Source of the DNA: WHSW01 sp963821025
GTDB lineage: Bacteria; Actinomycetota; Thermoleophilia; Solirubrobacterales; 70-9
Length of the DNA stretch: 64,000 nucleotides
Reading direction: 5' to 3'
NCBI GenBank assembly: GCA_963821025.1
Contig: CAWGCG010000005.1
Location: 248,001 to 312,000 of the forward strand
Below are positions 16,434-24,764 of the stretch, piece after piece (position 1 is the first letter of the stretch; every line of letters starts with the position of its first letter). The translations under genes were made by a program, and so were the position numbers. Below the pieces are notes generated by a model. The model was given only the letters and a program-made list of their open reading frames with translations, did not search any database and was not told the origin of the DNA.

Positions 16434-17279
16434 TTGGCGCTGGCGACGGCGTTCGCGTCGGTGCTCGGCTTTCTCTACAAGCACCGCGGCGCGGTCGAGT
16501 CGCCGGCGGTCGAGCTTCGGCGCCCGATCCGGACCTCGCTGGCGTTGTTTCGCTCGCGCTGGTACGTGCTCGGGATCGCGATCGCGATCGGCGGCTGGGC
16601 ACTGCACGTCGGCGCGCTCGCCCTGGCGCCGATCTCGCTCGTTCAATCGGTGATCGCAGGCGGCCTGGTTCTGCTGACTGTGACCGCCGACCGGCTGTTC
16701 GGACATCGTGTCACCCGGCGGGAGTGGATCGGGGTGGCGCTGGCGGCGCTCGGTCTCGCGTTCCTCGCGGCCACCCTCGAGGGCGCGGGCGACGCCGCCC
16801 ATGCTGACTACGAGCGCGCCGACCTCGTCGGCTACCTCGGAATCGTCACGGTCGCCGCGCTAATGGTTGGCGGGCTGAGCATCGGCAGGATGCGCGAGGG
16901 AGTGTTGCTGGGCGCGAGCGCGGGGCTGTTCTGGGCCGCATCGGACACCTCGATCAAGGCGCTGTCGGGCGAGCTCGGCGACGCGGCGTGGACCTCGATC
17001 CTGTTCAGCCCGCTGGCGGTGGTGATCGTTGTCTGCTCGGCCGTCGGCCTGATCGTCTCGGCGCGCAGCCTGCAGATCGGCAAGGCGGTGCCGGTGATCG
17101 CGGTCACCTCGGTGGCCGCCAATGCGCTCACGATCGCGGCCGGTCCGCTCGTCTTCGGCGAGCCGTTTCCAGACCAGCCGCTCGCGGTGGCCGTGCGTCT
17201 GGCGGCCTTCGCGCTGGTGATCGGCGCCGCGGCGCTGACCCCGGCCCCGGTCACGACCGCTCAGCTCGAGCGCGCCTGA
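16434..17279 (+). CDS. DMT-superfamily transporter (EamA-like)
   Basis: 281 aa from TTG at 16434, with about nine transmembrane helices. Motifs include LGFLYKHRGAVESP, SLVQSVIAGGLVLL, RREWIGVALAALGLAFLA and, in the second half, SLQIGKAVPVIAVTSVAANALTIAAGPLVFGEP. It belongs to the multidrug/metabolite transporter group with a KHRGA loop after helix 1. The TTG start leaves helix 1 short. Thirteen in-frame codons back to the previous gene's TGA encode more of the helix (LSVQLGLL) but offer only CTG, so a CTG start at 16404 or readthrough should be considered. Confidence 0.82.
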   Translation: MALATAFASVLGFLYKHRGAVESPAVELRRPIRTSLALFRSRWYVLGIAIAIGGWALHVGALALAPISLVQSVIAGGLVLLTVTADRLFGHRVTRREWIGVALAALGLAFLAATLEGAGDAAHADYERADLVGYLGIVTVAALMVGGLSIGRMREGVLLGASAGLFWAASDTSIKALSGELGDAAWTSILFSPLAVVIVVCSAVGLIVSARSLQIGKAVPVIAVTSVAANALTIAAGPLVFGEPFPDQPLAVAVRLAAFALVIGAAALTPAPVTTAQLERA

Positions 17280-17299
17280 GATTGAAGCGGTTTGCCCTG

Positions 17300-18829
17300 C
17301 TAGCCGAGGTCGGGGATCGCGCGCGAGGTGATCAGCAGGCCGACGAGCACGATCGCGCTGGCCGAGAGGGCCGGCAGCGCGCCGGTCATCCTGCCCCCGA
17401 ACACGCGGCGCTCGACGTTGAAGCGACCGACCAGTCGCTGGCCCCAGATCGTGACCAGGCCGACCGCGCTCACGGTCGCCGCGAGGCCGAGGCTGAAGGC
17501 GAAGATCAGCGCCAGCCCGAGCCCGACGCGATGCTGAGAGATGGCGGCGATCAAGACGACCAGCGCCGAAGGGCAGGGCACCAGGCCTCCCGAAACACCC
17601 AGCCCGACCAACTCGCGCATCTTCACCTGCGCGCGCTCGCCATCGCCGTCCCCGTGATGGTGATGGCCGTGGCCGTGGTGATGGCCGTGGCCGTGGTGAT
17701 GGCCGTGGCCGTGGTCATGGTCGTGACCGTGGTGGTGATGGCCGTGGCCGTGGTGATGGCCGTGGCCGTGGTCGTCGGGCGGCTCGACCCCGGCTCGAAC
17801 CGCTCGCCAGCGCAGGAACCGCGACCGCATCACCCAGAGCCCGACCCCGACGACCATCAGCCCGGAGGCGACGCCGAGCCACGGGTAGAGGCGTTCGGGG
17901 ACGATGTACTCGGACGCGGCCAAGGTCACCAGGCCGAGCGCGAACACCGAGGCGGTGTGGGTCGCGGTCACGGTGGCGCCGAGGGCGAAGGCGTGGCGGG
18001 GGCGCCCGCGAGATCCGGTCAGATAGCCGGCCACCATCGCCTTGCCGTGGCCGGGCGAGAGCGCGTGCAGCGCGCCCCAGCCCAAGGCGGTGGCGAGCAG
18101 GACCAAGATCAACAGACCGTGCGTGTCACCGCCGGCCAGGGTCTCGGCGAAGCCGTCGCCGCCGCGGCTCTCGGCCGCCGGGCCCGCGTCGAAGCCGTCG
18201 GGCGCGCTCACGGTGCCGGTGCCGGGACTGACCTCGAAGCTCGCCTGGCTCTGGTCGAGCGGGCTCTCGAGCAGGTCGGCCGGGTAGCTGCGCAGACCGT
18301 CGGTGGGATCCTCGGCGGCGACGCTGGAGACGACCGCCGTCTTCTTGCCGGTCAGCGGGCGGATCGCCCGCCAGCCGACCCGATCGGCAAAGGCGCGATT
18401 CGATACCTCCACCGTGGCCCGCTGGGCGGCCAGCGGCGCCGAGAAGGTTGCCTCGAGCCGGGTCAGCTGCAGCCCCGCCTGCCCGGGCGGGAACGAGGTC
18501 CGGACCTGCCGGGCCGCGCCGAGCGCGAGCGGCTCCCCGTCGGCGCTGAGCTCGAGGCCGGCGGCGACCTCGGCCAACAGCTCGCGCTCGAGCCGTGCCG
18601 TCTCGGCGCCGGTCAGCTGTCCGTCGCCGTCCGTGTCGAGGCGCTCGACGTGCTGGAAGGTGGGGATCTCGGCCTGATCGAGGACGTAGTGAACCCCGAC
18701 CCGGCCCTGGTCCACGCGGACCTCGACCAGCTGGTTGGTGGAGAAGTTGCCCAGCGGGTGCGCCGACGCCGTGCCGGCGGTGGCGAGCAGGGCGACGACC
18801 GCGGTGACGACTGCGGCCCGGACCCTCAT
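17300..18829 (-). CDS. NicO-type nickel/cobalt permease with His-rich loop
   Basis: 509 aa. Cleavable signal ending ASA at about residue 23; an extracytoplasmic domain (24-230) containing an EF-hand-like DTDGDGQLTGAE near 66; then six to seven transmembrane helices. The NicO motif HALSPGHGKAMVAGYL lies in the first helix, and a long His/Gly/Asp loop (about 350-397) precedes GGLVPCPSALVVL. RcnA/NicO proteins move Ni(II)/Co(II), mostly outward. The start overlaps the TPR stop by 4 bp. Co-expression with a DUF4331 protein suggests a dedicated metal system. Transport direction is unresolved. Confidence 0.88.
   Translation of the reverse strand: MRVRAAVVTAVVALLATAGTASAHPLGNFSTNQLVEVRVDQGRVGVHYVLDQAEIPTFQHVERLDTDGDGQLTGAETARLERELLAEVAAGLELSADGEPLALGAARQVRTSFPPGQAGLQLTRLEATFSAPLAAQRATVEVSNRAFADRVGWRAIRPLTGKKTAVVSSVAAEDPTDGLRSYPADLLESPLDQSQASFEVSPGTGTVSAPDGFDAGPAAESRGGDGFAETLAGGDTHGLLILVLLATALGWGALHALSPGHGKAMVAGYLTGSRGRPRHAFALGATVTATHTASVFALGLVTLAASEYIVPERLYPWLGVASGLMVVGVGLWVMRSRFLRWRAVRAGVEPPDDHGHGHHHGHGHHHHGHDHDHGHGHHHGHGHHHGHGHHHHGDGDGERAQVKMRELVGLGVSGGLVPCPSALVVLIAAISQHRVGLGLALIFAFSLGLAATVSAVGLVTIWGQRLVGRFNVERRVFGGRMTGALPALSASAIVLVGLLITSRAIPDLG
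17653..17773. repeat. Tandem DNA repeat encoding the His-rich loop
   Basis: Imperfect tandem array of an 18-bp unit (GTGGTGATGGCCGTGGCC and variants) inside the NicO gene. On the coding strand it gives alternating His, Gly and Asp (HGHGHHH-type). Such arrays vary in copy number by slippage, which would change the number of metal-binding His. Confidence 0.9.
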
Positions 18830-20145
18830 CGGAGCGCCTCCAGGGCGCGCTCGGCGCGCGGTCCGTGGTAGGGGCTGAAGTGCGGGCTCTGTGCGACGAC
18901 CCGCCCGAGCAGGTCGCGAGCGCGGTTCGTCTCCCCGGCTGCGGCCGCGATCACTCCCGCGTGGTAGAGGAAGTAGGGGTCGCGAGAGCCGAGCCGCATC
19001 GCCTCGCGCGAAAGCTCGAGCGCGGCTCCGTCGCGGCTGGTGGCGTGCAGCGCCCAGGAGTAGGCGTCGGCCGAGCGCACGCTCGGGGCCCGCAACCAGG
19101 AACGCTTCGCAAGCGCCACGGCGCGTGTCGGGTCACCGTGGTCGGCCTCGAACAGCGCCAGCTCGACGTCCACGTTGACCCCGGCCGAGCGCAGCAGCTG
19201 GGTCTCGACCTCGACCAGCGCCAGGTCCCTGTCGGCCGCGGCCTCGCGCCCGGCGGCGAGCTCGGCCTCGGCCAGGCCAATCGCGTATTCGGGCAGCGGC
19301 AGACGCTCGACCGCATCGCGGTAGCGCTCGATCGCCCCGGCCAGGTCGCCTCGCGCGGCGTCGACCCGCGCCAACCCGGCGCGGGCCGGCACGTAGCTCG
19401 GGGTGGTCGCAAGCGCCCGGCGGAATTCGAGCTCGGCGGCGCCGTAGCGGCCGCGGTCGAGCTCGAGCCTCCCAAGCAGCGTCTGCACGTAGGTGAGTGC
19501 CTCGCCGCCGCCCCCGGCGGTCGCGGCGAGCCGCATCGCGGCGACCGCGCCGGCGAGATCGCCGTGCAGCTCGCGGAAGTAGGAGATCCGCGAATACGAG
19601 GCGAGGTTCGGCTTCAGGTCGACCATGCGCTCGAGCGTCCCCGCCGCCGCGCCGTAGCGGCCGAGCTCGATCTGCCCATCGACGATCGCTGCGTAGGGCG
19701 CGAGCACGTCGGGGGCGAGCCGGTGGGCGCGCTGGGCGAGCTCGAGGCCCTGGCCGAAGTCGTGGCGGGCGAGCGCCAGAGTCGCGGACCCGGTGATCGC
19801 GTAGGGGTCCTGCGGATCGGTGGTCAGGGCCTGGGAGTAGGCGCGCTCGGCGCGCACGAAGAAGGAGGGATCGCCGGTCTCGCGGGCGCGCAGGTAGTAG
19901 GCGTCGCCGAGCGAGGTCGCTGCCCGAACGTCTCCGGGCGCAGCCTCGACCGCGTCCTGGAGGCTGGCAATCTGACCCTCGGTGCCGGCACCCGAGCGGG
20001 CGTCGAGGACCGCCGGTGCGGTGCCGCTCGAGTTCGAGGCGGTCTGGTTGACGAGGGCGAAGGCGGCCACCGCGAGGGCGAAGGTGAGCAACGGCACGCC
20101 GAACTTGAACAGCAACGGCCGCAGGTTGATGGATTCACTGGTCAT
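18826..20145 (-). CDS. Membrane-anchored TPR protein
   Basis: 439 aa from ATG with GAGG upstream. An N-terminal anchor helix (LLTFALAVAAFALV, about 19-33) is followed by an extracytoplasmic domain of 9-10 tetratricopeptide repeats, such as AERAYSQALTTDPQDPYAITG and AELEFRRALATTPSYVPARAGLARVDA. TPR domains hold protein partners together. It sits between DUF4331 and NicO and probably scaffolds that system outside the membrane. The link is inferred from operon position: 4-bp overlap downstream, 90-bp gap with a hairpin upstream. Confidence 0.85.
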   Translation of the reverse strand: MTSESINLRPLLFKFGVPLLTFALAVAAFALVNQTASNSSGTAPAVLDARSGAGTEGQIASLQDAVEAAPGDVRAATSLGDAYYLRARETGDPSFFVRAERAYSQALTTDPQDPYAITGSATLALARHDFGQGLELAQRAHRLAPDVLAPYAAIVDGQIELGRYGAAAGTLERMVDLKPNLASYSRISYFRELHGDLAGAVAAMRLAATAGGGGEALTYVQTLLGRLELDRGRYGAAELEFRRALATTPSYVPARAGLARVDAARGDLAGAIERYRDAVERLPLPEYAIGLAEAELAAGREAAADRDLALVEVETQLLRSAGVNVDVELALFEADHGDPTRAVALAKRSWLRAPSVRSADAYSWALHATSRDGAALELSREAMRLGSRDPYFLYHAGVIAAAAGETNRARDLLGRVVAQSPHFSPYHGPRAERALEALR

Positions 20146-20188
20146 GGGTGCCTCGGTGAGATCGGGAGTGGAGGTCGGTGAGCCCCGG

Positions 20189-20218
20189 GGAGGGAGCGCC
20201 CGAGCGGGCGCTCCCTCC
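20189..20218 (-). terminator. Strong GC hairpin between DUF4331 and the TPR-NicO genes
   Basis: Fourteen-base arms, GGAGGGAGCGCCCG and its exact complement CGGGCGCTCCCTCC, are separated by AG, so the inner one or two pairs probably open into the loop. It lies 18 bp after the DUF4331 stop. No U-tract follows on the minus strand, so it is more likely a partial terminator or an RNA-stabilising/processing structure that raises DUF4331 mRNA over the downstream genes. Confidence 0.7.
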
Positions 20219-20235
20219 GACCGGAGATCGGTCGC

Positions 20236-21699
20236 TCAGCCGCCCGCCGGAACCGGCGGATGAGCGGGCTCGATGTACTGGCCCGGGTTGGAGTCGAAAC
20301 CCGACTCCGGATCGGACAGGTACGGGAACTGGTCCTGGAACCCGACGCTGTCCTGGTCCACCCCGTCGCCCAGCGGCACCTTGTTGCCGACCAGGAACCC
20401 GGCGACGACCTGCAGCTCGATGTCGACGACATCGTCTGTCGGCCGGCGCCCGTTCGGGAATCCGGCGGTGTCGCCGCCGATCACCCCGAAGCGATCGGGA
20501 TGGCCGGTTGCGGGCGGGACCCCGAGGTTCAGCTTCAGGGTGTCGACCGGCGTGCCGGCGTACTTGCCCTGGTGCTGGTTCAGCCCCGGGATGCCCTGGA
20601 GCAGCGCCTGCACGATGTCCGTGCGGTCGGTCTCCGGGGCGTTGACGTTGAACAGCGCGTTCAGCACCGCCGCGAGCTCGGGCTGGAGGGCGTACTGGCC
20701 GTACAGCTCCGCGTCGCGGTCGGGCGTCGTGCGGTTGAACTTGTCCTTCTTACCGAGCGGGATCACGACCTCGTTGATCAGCGGATTGCCGAGCCGCGAG
20801 ACCTGAACCCAGTTGTTGGCCTTCTTGCCGACCTTCTCGGGCGAGCCGCTCGAGAAGTTGGCGTTGGTGACCTCGAGCTTGCGACGCTCGGTGGTCGACC
20901 AGACGCCGACGACGGCGTTCTTGGCGTCGGCCGAAGCGACCGGCTGACCGTTGCGGGTCACCTCGGACTCCGGGATCTGCATGATCGTCGACGAGGTCCA
21001 GTAACCGGAGAGATCGTCCTTGCCGCCGCCCTGGTTACCGGTGCCCATGCGGACGTTGATCGCGTCGAACGTGGCCCCGAGATCGACGAAGAAGGGCTCG
21101 TCGCGGGTGCCGACGAACAGCTTCGTGCCGTTGCCGAGCGCCGTCGTCGCCTGGGCGACGAAGTTGCCGTAGTTCGGGAACGTCTTCGGGCCGATGTTCG
21201 GCGGCGCCACGTAGACGTTCTTGGCGATCTTCTTCTTGCCGGTCAGCTTGCCCTTCGGGTTGTACTCCTCGCGAACCAGGTCATAGGTCTGGACCACATT
21301 GAGGCCCGGGTCGTTGAAGTCCTGGGTCCCGGGGCCCGCGTAGAGAAACGAGTTGGGGTTGCGAACCTGTGTGTCGAACGTGAACCGGTACCTGATGTCG
21401 GCAACACCGTCACCGTTGTTGTCGATGTTGTTGTAGTACCGCGCCCGATCGTCGAACCGGAAGAAGTTCGGTCCGTTGGCCGGAACCTGCCCCGGGATCC
21501 AGTCCGAGGCGATCGTGATCGAGTCCTCGGCTCCCGGCGCCGTCCACGCGTAGACGTCGGTGTTGTCGGCGGTCGGGTCGAGCGCGATGTTCGGAGCCTC
21601 GCGGTGGCTCGAACTGATCGCGATCGAGGCGGTGATCGCAGCGGCGGCAACGACCGCAGCCAGGAGCACCCACCTGTTCCGCCCGTATGGATAGCTCAT
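20236..21699 (-). CDS. Secreted DUF4331 protein
   Basis: 487 aa from ATG behind AAAGGA. A signal or anchor segment (residues 9-29) is followed by SSHREAPNIALDPTADNTDVYAW, the classic start of DUF4331 with its Ser-His-Arg-Glu-Ala-Pro motif. The domain then runs to the end: FDDRARYYNNIDNNGDG, DEPFFVDLGATFD, NPLINEVVIPLG and the terminal GRRPTDDVVDIELQVVAG. The family is secreted; its function is not established to my knowledge. An acidic DNNGDG loop could bind calcium. Likely the most abundant product of the operon given the downstream hairpin. Confidence 0.9.
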   Translation of the reverse strand: MSYPYGRNRWVLLAAVVAAAAITASIAISSSHREAPNIALDPTADNTDVYAWTAPGAEDSITIASDWIPGQVPANGPNFFRFDDRARYYNNIDNNGDGVADIRYRFTFDTQVRNPNSFLYAGPGTQDFNDPGLNVVQTYDLVREEYNPKGKLTGKKKIAKNVYVAPPNIGPKTFPNYGNFVAQATTALGNGTKLFVGTRDEPFFVDLGATFDAINVRMGTGNQGGGKDDLSGYWTSSTIMQIPESEVTRNGQPVASADAKNAVVGVWSTTERRKLEVTNANFSSGSPEKVGKKANNWVQVSRLGNPLINEVVIPLGKKDKFNRTTPDRDAELYGQYALQPELAAVLNALFNVNAPETDRTDIVQALLQGIPGLNQHQGKYAGTPVDTLKLNLGVPPATGHPDRFGVIGGDTAGFPNGRRPTDDVVDIELQVVAGFLVGNKVPLGDGVDQDSVGFQDQFPYLSDPESGFDSNPGQYIEPAHPPVPAGG

Positions 21700-21860
21700 C
21701 GCCCATCCTTTCTGGTGATGGAGATCGGATGTGGCGACGGGGTGCCCCCGTTCCGTGAAGGTGAGGTCGGCTCTCCGCCGCCATTCAGCCCTCCTCTACG
21801 GGCACGACGGAGTGCCGGATCACTCCGGGCGCTATCACCTGTGAGAGCCGCGGCGCGCGG

Positions 21861-23423
21861 CTACGCGACGACGCGCTTCTTCTTCTTATTCGAGCGCCCG
21901 TTGACGTACGGGTAGTCGCGCTGGTTCGGCACCTTGGCGAAGAACCGAACCTTGCCCGCGTCCTTTGCCTTGTAGGCGGCCTTGGCGCGCCCGCCCTCGC
22001 CGCTCGTGTCGCAGGCGAACTTCTTCGGCTTGTTCTTGCCGGCGAAGAAGCAGACCTTGCGGTCGGCCTGGTACTTGCCACGCAATTGCGCCACGACCCG
22101 CACCTTGTCGCCGACCTCGACCTTGCCCTTGGGGCGCAGCCCGAGCTTGATCGCCGGCGAGACGTTGAGCTTGATCCGGTCGGTGATCACGTCCTCGGCG
22201 CCGCCGAAGTAGGTGGCCCGGATCCACCGGCTCGACTGGCCGCGGATCTTGGCGCTGGCGCGGCCGTCGGCGCCGGTGATCGCGGCACCCTCGAGCACCC
22301 GCTCGGCCCCGGTCTTGTCGGTCGGGATCCCGCGAGAGAAGCAGACCGAGCCGCCGGCGATGGGCGTGCGCCCGCCGCCGAAGATCTGGGCGATCGCCTT
22401 GCGCGAGCGGCCCTGGCGCGACTGCACCACGCCCTTCTTCCCCGGCCAGGCGAGCTCCATCGTGCTCGCGGGGGTTGAGTTGACCGCGCAGCCGTTCAGC
22501 GCCAGCACCTTCGTGGTGGCGGTGCAGCGGCGACTGTTGGAGGAGTAGTCCTCGACGCAGAGCTGGACCTTGTTGCGACCTACGCGCCACGGCGCCGCCG
22601 CGGTGTCGACGGGCAGCGAGCCCGCGAACGAGCCGGGGCAGGGCTTGAAGCCGAGCGCGAAGCCGTTGCCGACGTTGCAGTCGGCGCTCACTCCGTCGGC
22701 GTCCTCACCGTTGACCACGGCGATCACCCGGGCGACCCCGGAACCGGCGTCGGTGGCCCTAAAGGAGATCGCCTGGCGGCCGATCTGCGCGTCGCCCTCG
22801 AACAGGGTGCCGCCGTCGACCGCGACCCCGGGGGCGCTCGCGTCCTCGAGCGTGTAGGTGACGTTCTTCAGCCCCGCTTCAGGCTGACCCGTCGGGTTTG
22901 GGCCGCACTCGGTTGCGTCGGTGCGGCAGATCAGCTGCACGCCGAAGCGCCGTAGGTCGCCGGTCGCGGTGAAGTCCTTAAACGCGCCGTCGAGCTCCTG
23001 ATCGCCGTTGATGATCCCGAGCCCGCCGCCCGCCGTCGAGCCGACCACCTGCGGGAAGTAGCCGCCGGAGCGCTCGCCCTGGGCGCGGTAGGCGACCTGG
23101 GTGACCGCGATGCCTTCGGGGCGCTCGGCGAGCCAGCGGCCGTAGGAGCCATCTGCGCCGGTCTGGCCGGCGTTGTGGCTGACGCGGAGGCCGTTGAGGC
23201 CGCCGCAGGCGTTGCTGAGCGAGTAAAGGGTCTCGTTGCCGGAGCGGTCGAAGGGACCCTTGTCGCCGCCGGCGTTGCCACCGGCGCCCTCGGTGCAGAA
23301 GCGGGCGGTGTAAGTGCCGCCTTGTGCAAGCGAGGCAAACAACCCGGCGGCCAGGGCCGCGAGCGCGAAGGCGACCGCCACCGCTGTAGCTGTACGGAAC
23401 CTACGAGACCCAACTTCGGCCAT
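21861..23423 (-). CDS. Large secreted protein of unknown family
   Basis: The start is ATG 23421-23423 behind AAGGTGAG. 520 aa. Signal peptide (RRFRTATAVAVAFALAALAAGLFASLAQGG), then a Cys-containing N-terminal domain with GYFPQVVGSTAGGGLGIINGDQ, a beta-rich Big-like middle (AISFRATDAGSGVARVIAVVNG, near 220-300) and two Ig-like repeats (350-500). A basic tail (NGRSNKKKKRVV) ends it. The domain order resembles cell-surface proteins common in Thermoleophilia. There is 161 bp between it and DUF4331 on the same strand; nothing is recognised in that gap except the DUF4331 ribosome site. Confidence 0.7.
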   Translation of the reverse strand: MAEVGSRRFRTATAVAVAFALAALAAGLFASLAQGGTYTARFCTEGAGGNAGGDKGPFDRSGNETLYSLSNACGGLNGLRVSHNAGQTGADGSYGRWLAERPEGIAVTQVAYRAQGERSGGYFPQVVGSTAGGGLGIINGDQELDGAFKDFTATGDLRRFGVQLICRTDATECGPNPTGQPEAGLKNVTYTLEDASAPGVAVDGGTLFEGDAQIGRQAISFRATDAGSGVARVIAVVNGEDADGVSADCNVGNGFALGFKPCPGSFAGSLPVDTAAAPWRVGRNKVQLCVEDYSSNSRRCTATTKVLALNGCAVNSTPASTMELAWPGKKGVVQSRQGRSRKAIAQIFGGGRTPIAGGSVCFSRGIPTDKTGAERVLEGAAITGADGRASAKIRGQSSRWIRATYFGGAEDVITDRIKLNVSPAIKLGLRPKGKVEVGDKVRVVAQLRGKYQADRKVCFFAGKNKPKKFACDTSGEGGRAKAAYKAKDAGKVRFFAKVPNQRDYPYVNGRSNKKKKRVVA

Positions 23424-23708
23424 CGAACTCACCTTCTCGGTCGTTGACGGTTGGCCCCCAAACCCCATGAGGTTGGCGCCAGCCTAGACCGCGATGCGGC
23501 GGCAGACCGTCGCGGCGGGCGGTCTGCAACGGCGCTGTCAGCGGGCAGCAGGGCCTGAACGCGTTCCGGCGCGGCCGCCACGCCAGTCGTCAGCGGGCAC
23601 CGATAAAGGACCGACCGGGTTGACGGCGGATGCTCACCCCGGTTAGGTTGGCCTGGTTGCACCGCGTCGCCGAATCGAGATACGGCGACAAACATCTGGG
23701 AGGTCTCA

Positions 23709-24185
23709 ATGCCAGGCATCGGAGAGGTCGGCCGCGTGCGAAAGCTCATGTTGGTGGTCGCGGTACTTGTCGTCGGCGTCTCGGGGGTCGCCCTCGCCAA
23801 ACCGGCACGGGACACCAGCGGTGTCGTCTATGCGGGCGTCACTCACGTCGAGGGCTCAGACGTCTACGTCGCCGGCGACTTCATCGACGAGATCCTCGGC
23901 CGCGGGGCGATCGTCTACATCACCGAGGTGCAAACCGGGCCCGAGGTCGGCACCTTCCTGGTGGAGGCGAAGCAGATCACGCTCTACACCAAGCGGGGGT
24001 CGCTGCGCGGGACCGGCCAGGCGACGCAGACGATCAATCCGGATGGCAGCGGTACGGTCACCGACGGCACCTTCAAGCTCACCAAGGGCACCGGCAAGCT
24101 CAAGGGACACAAGCTCAAGGGCACTTTCGAAGGGCCGTTCGAGGACGGCGTTTACACCTTCAACTACACAGGGACGTACAAGTAA
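23709..24185 (+). CDS. Secreted small beta-barrel-like protein
   Basis: 158 aa from ATG behind GGGAGG. Signal peptide (residues 11-30, VRKLMLVVAVLVVGVSGVALA), then a beta-rich domain ending GTFKLTKGTGKLKGHKLKGTFEGPFEDGVYTFNYTGTYK in overlapping Gly/Thr/Lys strands. This pattern recalls the allene-oxide-cyclase-like or DUF3224-like barrels used by small secreted actinobacterial proteins. No enzymatic motif is visible. It is divergent from the secreted 520-aa protein across 285 bp that hold no evident gene. Confidence 0.65.
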   Translation: MPGIGEVGRVRKLMLVVAVLVVGVSGVALAKPARDTSGVVYAGVTHVEGSDVYVAGDFIDEILGRGAIVYITEVQTGPEVGTFLVEAKQITLYTKRGSLRGTGQATQTINPDGSGTVTDGTFKLTKGTGKLKGHKLKGTFEGPFEDGVYTFNYTGTYK

Positions 24186-24199
24186 GCGAACCCGCGTAA

Positions 24200-24221
24200 C
24201 GGCTCAAAAGCGGCTCAAAAG
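24200..24221. repeat. Exact 11-bp tandem duplication
   Basis: CGGCTCAAAAG occurs twice in direct succession, 15 bp after the stop of the small secreted protein. It is probably a slippage product; no function is evident. Confidence 0.8.
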
Positions 24222-24306
24222 CAGCGAGCGAGCAGGCAGCTCAGGGCGATCGGTGCGCTCGTCATCGGGCCCGAATGCCCGCTCCGGGTTTTAGGCTGAA
24301 CGGGCG

Positions 24307-24728
24307 ATGAAGAGCCGCGCCAGCGGGCCAAGCGAGCCCGCGCTCTTGGAGCAGACGATCGGCGCCAACCTGCGCCAGAACGCGCAGCGGTTCGCCGAGC
24401 GGCCGGCGCTCGTCAGCCGCCACCAATCGATCCGCCAGTCCTACGCCGAGCTCGACCGCTCCGTCGACGAGCTCGCCTCGGCGCTGCTGGCGGCCGGAAT
24501 CGCCAAAGGCGATCGCGTCGGCATCTGGGCCCCGAACGGCGCGCAATGGGTGCATCTCCAGTACGCGACCGCGTGCATCGGGGCATTCTCGTCAACCTCA
24601 ACCCCGCCTACCGCACGCACGAGCTCGCCTACGCGCTCGACCACTCCGGCACCCGCCTGCTGGTCAGCGCCCGCTCGTTCAAGACCTCCGACTACGTGGC
24701 GATGGTCGACGAGGTGCGGACCTCATGA
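24307..24728 (+). pseudogene. Truncated, frameshifted AMP-dependent acyl-CoA synthetase remnant
   Basis: From ATG 24307 the frame encodes a normal ANL-ligase N-terminus: LEQTIGANLRQNAQRFAERP, YAELDRSVDELASALLAAGI, GDRVGIWAPNGAQWV and YATACIGA. Near 24587-24590 the homology moves to the +2 frame, which continues ILVNLNPAYRTHELAYALDHSG, then TRLLVSARSFKTSDYVAMVDEVRTS and a stop at 24726-24728. The adenylate-forming core (P-loop, A5-A10) is entirely missing, so about 140 of the usual 540 residues remain. A frameshift plus a 3' deletion makes it non-functional. Confidence 0.88.
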
Positions 24729-24764
24729 CCCGGTTGCGGAGCTTCCTTGCGCACCGCGTTCAGC

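Noticed and set aside
17653..17773. Possible CRISPR-like array
   Set aside because: Units are contiguous without unique spacers and encode an in-frame His-rich loop.
16988..18871. Plus-strand frame of about 630 codons
   Set aside because: Antisense to NicO; its Val/Met-rich stretch is just the complement of the His-loop repeat.
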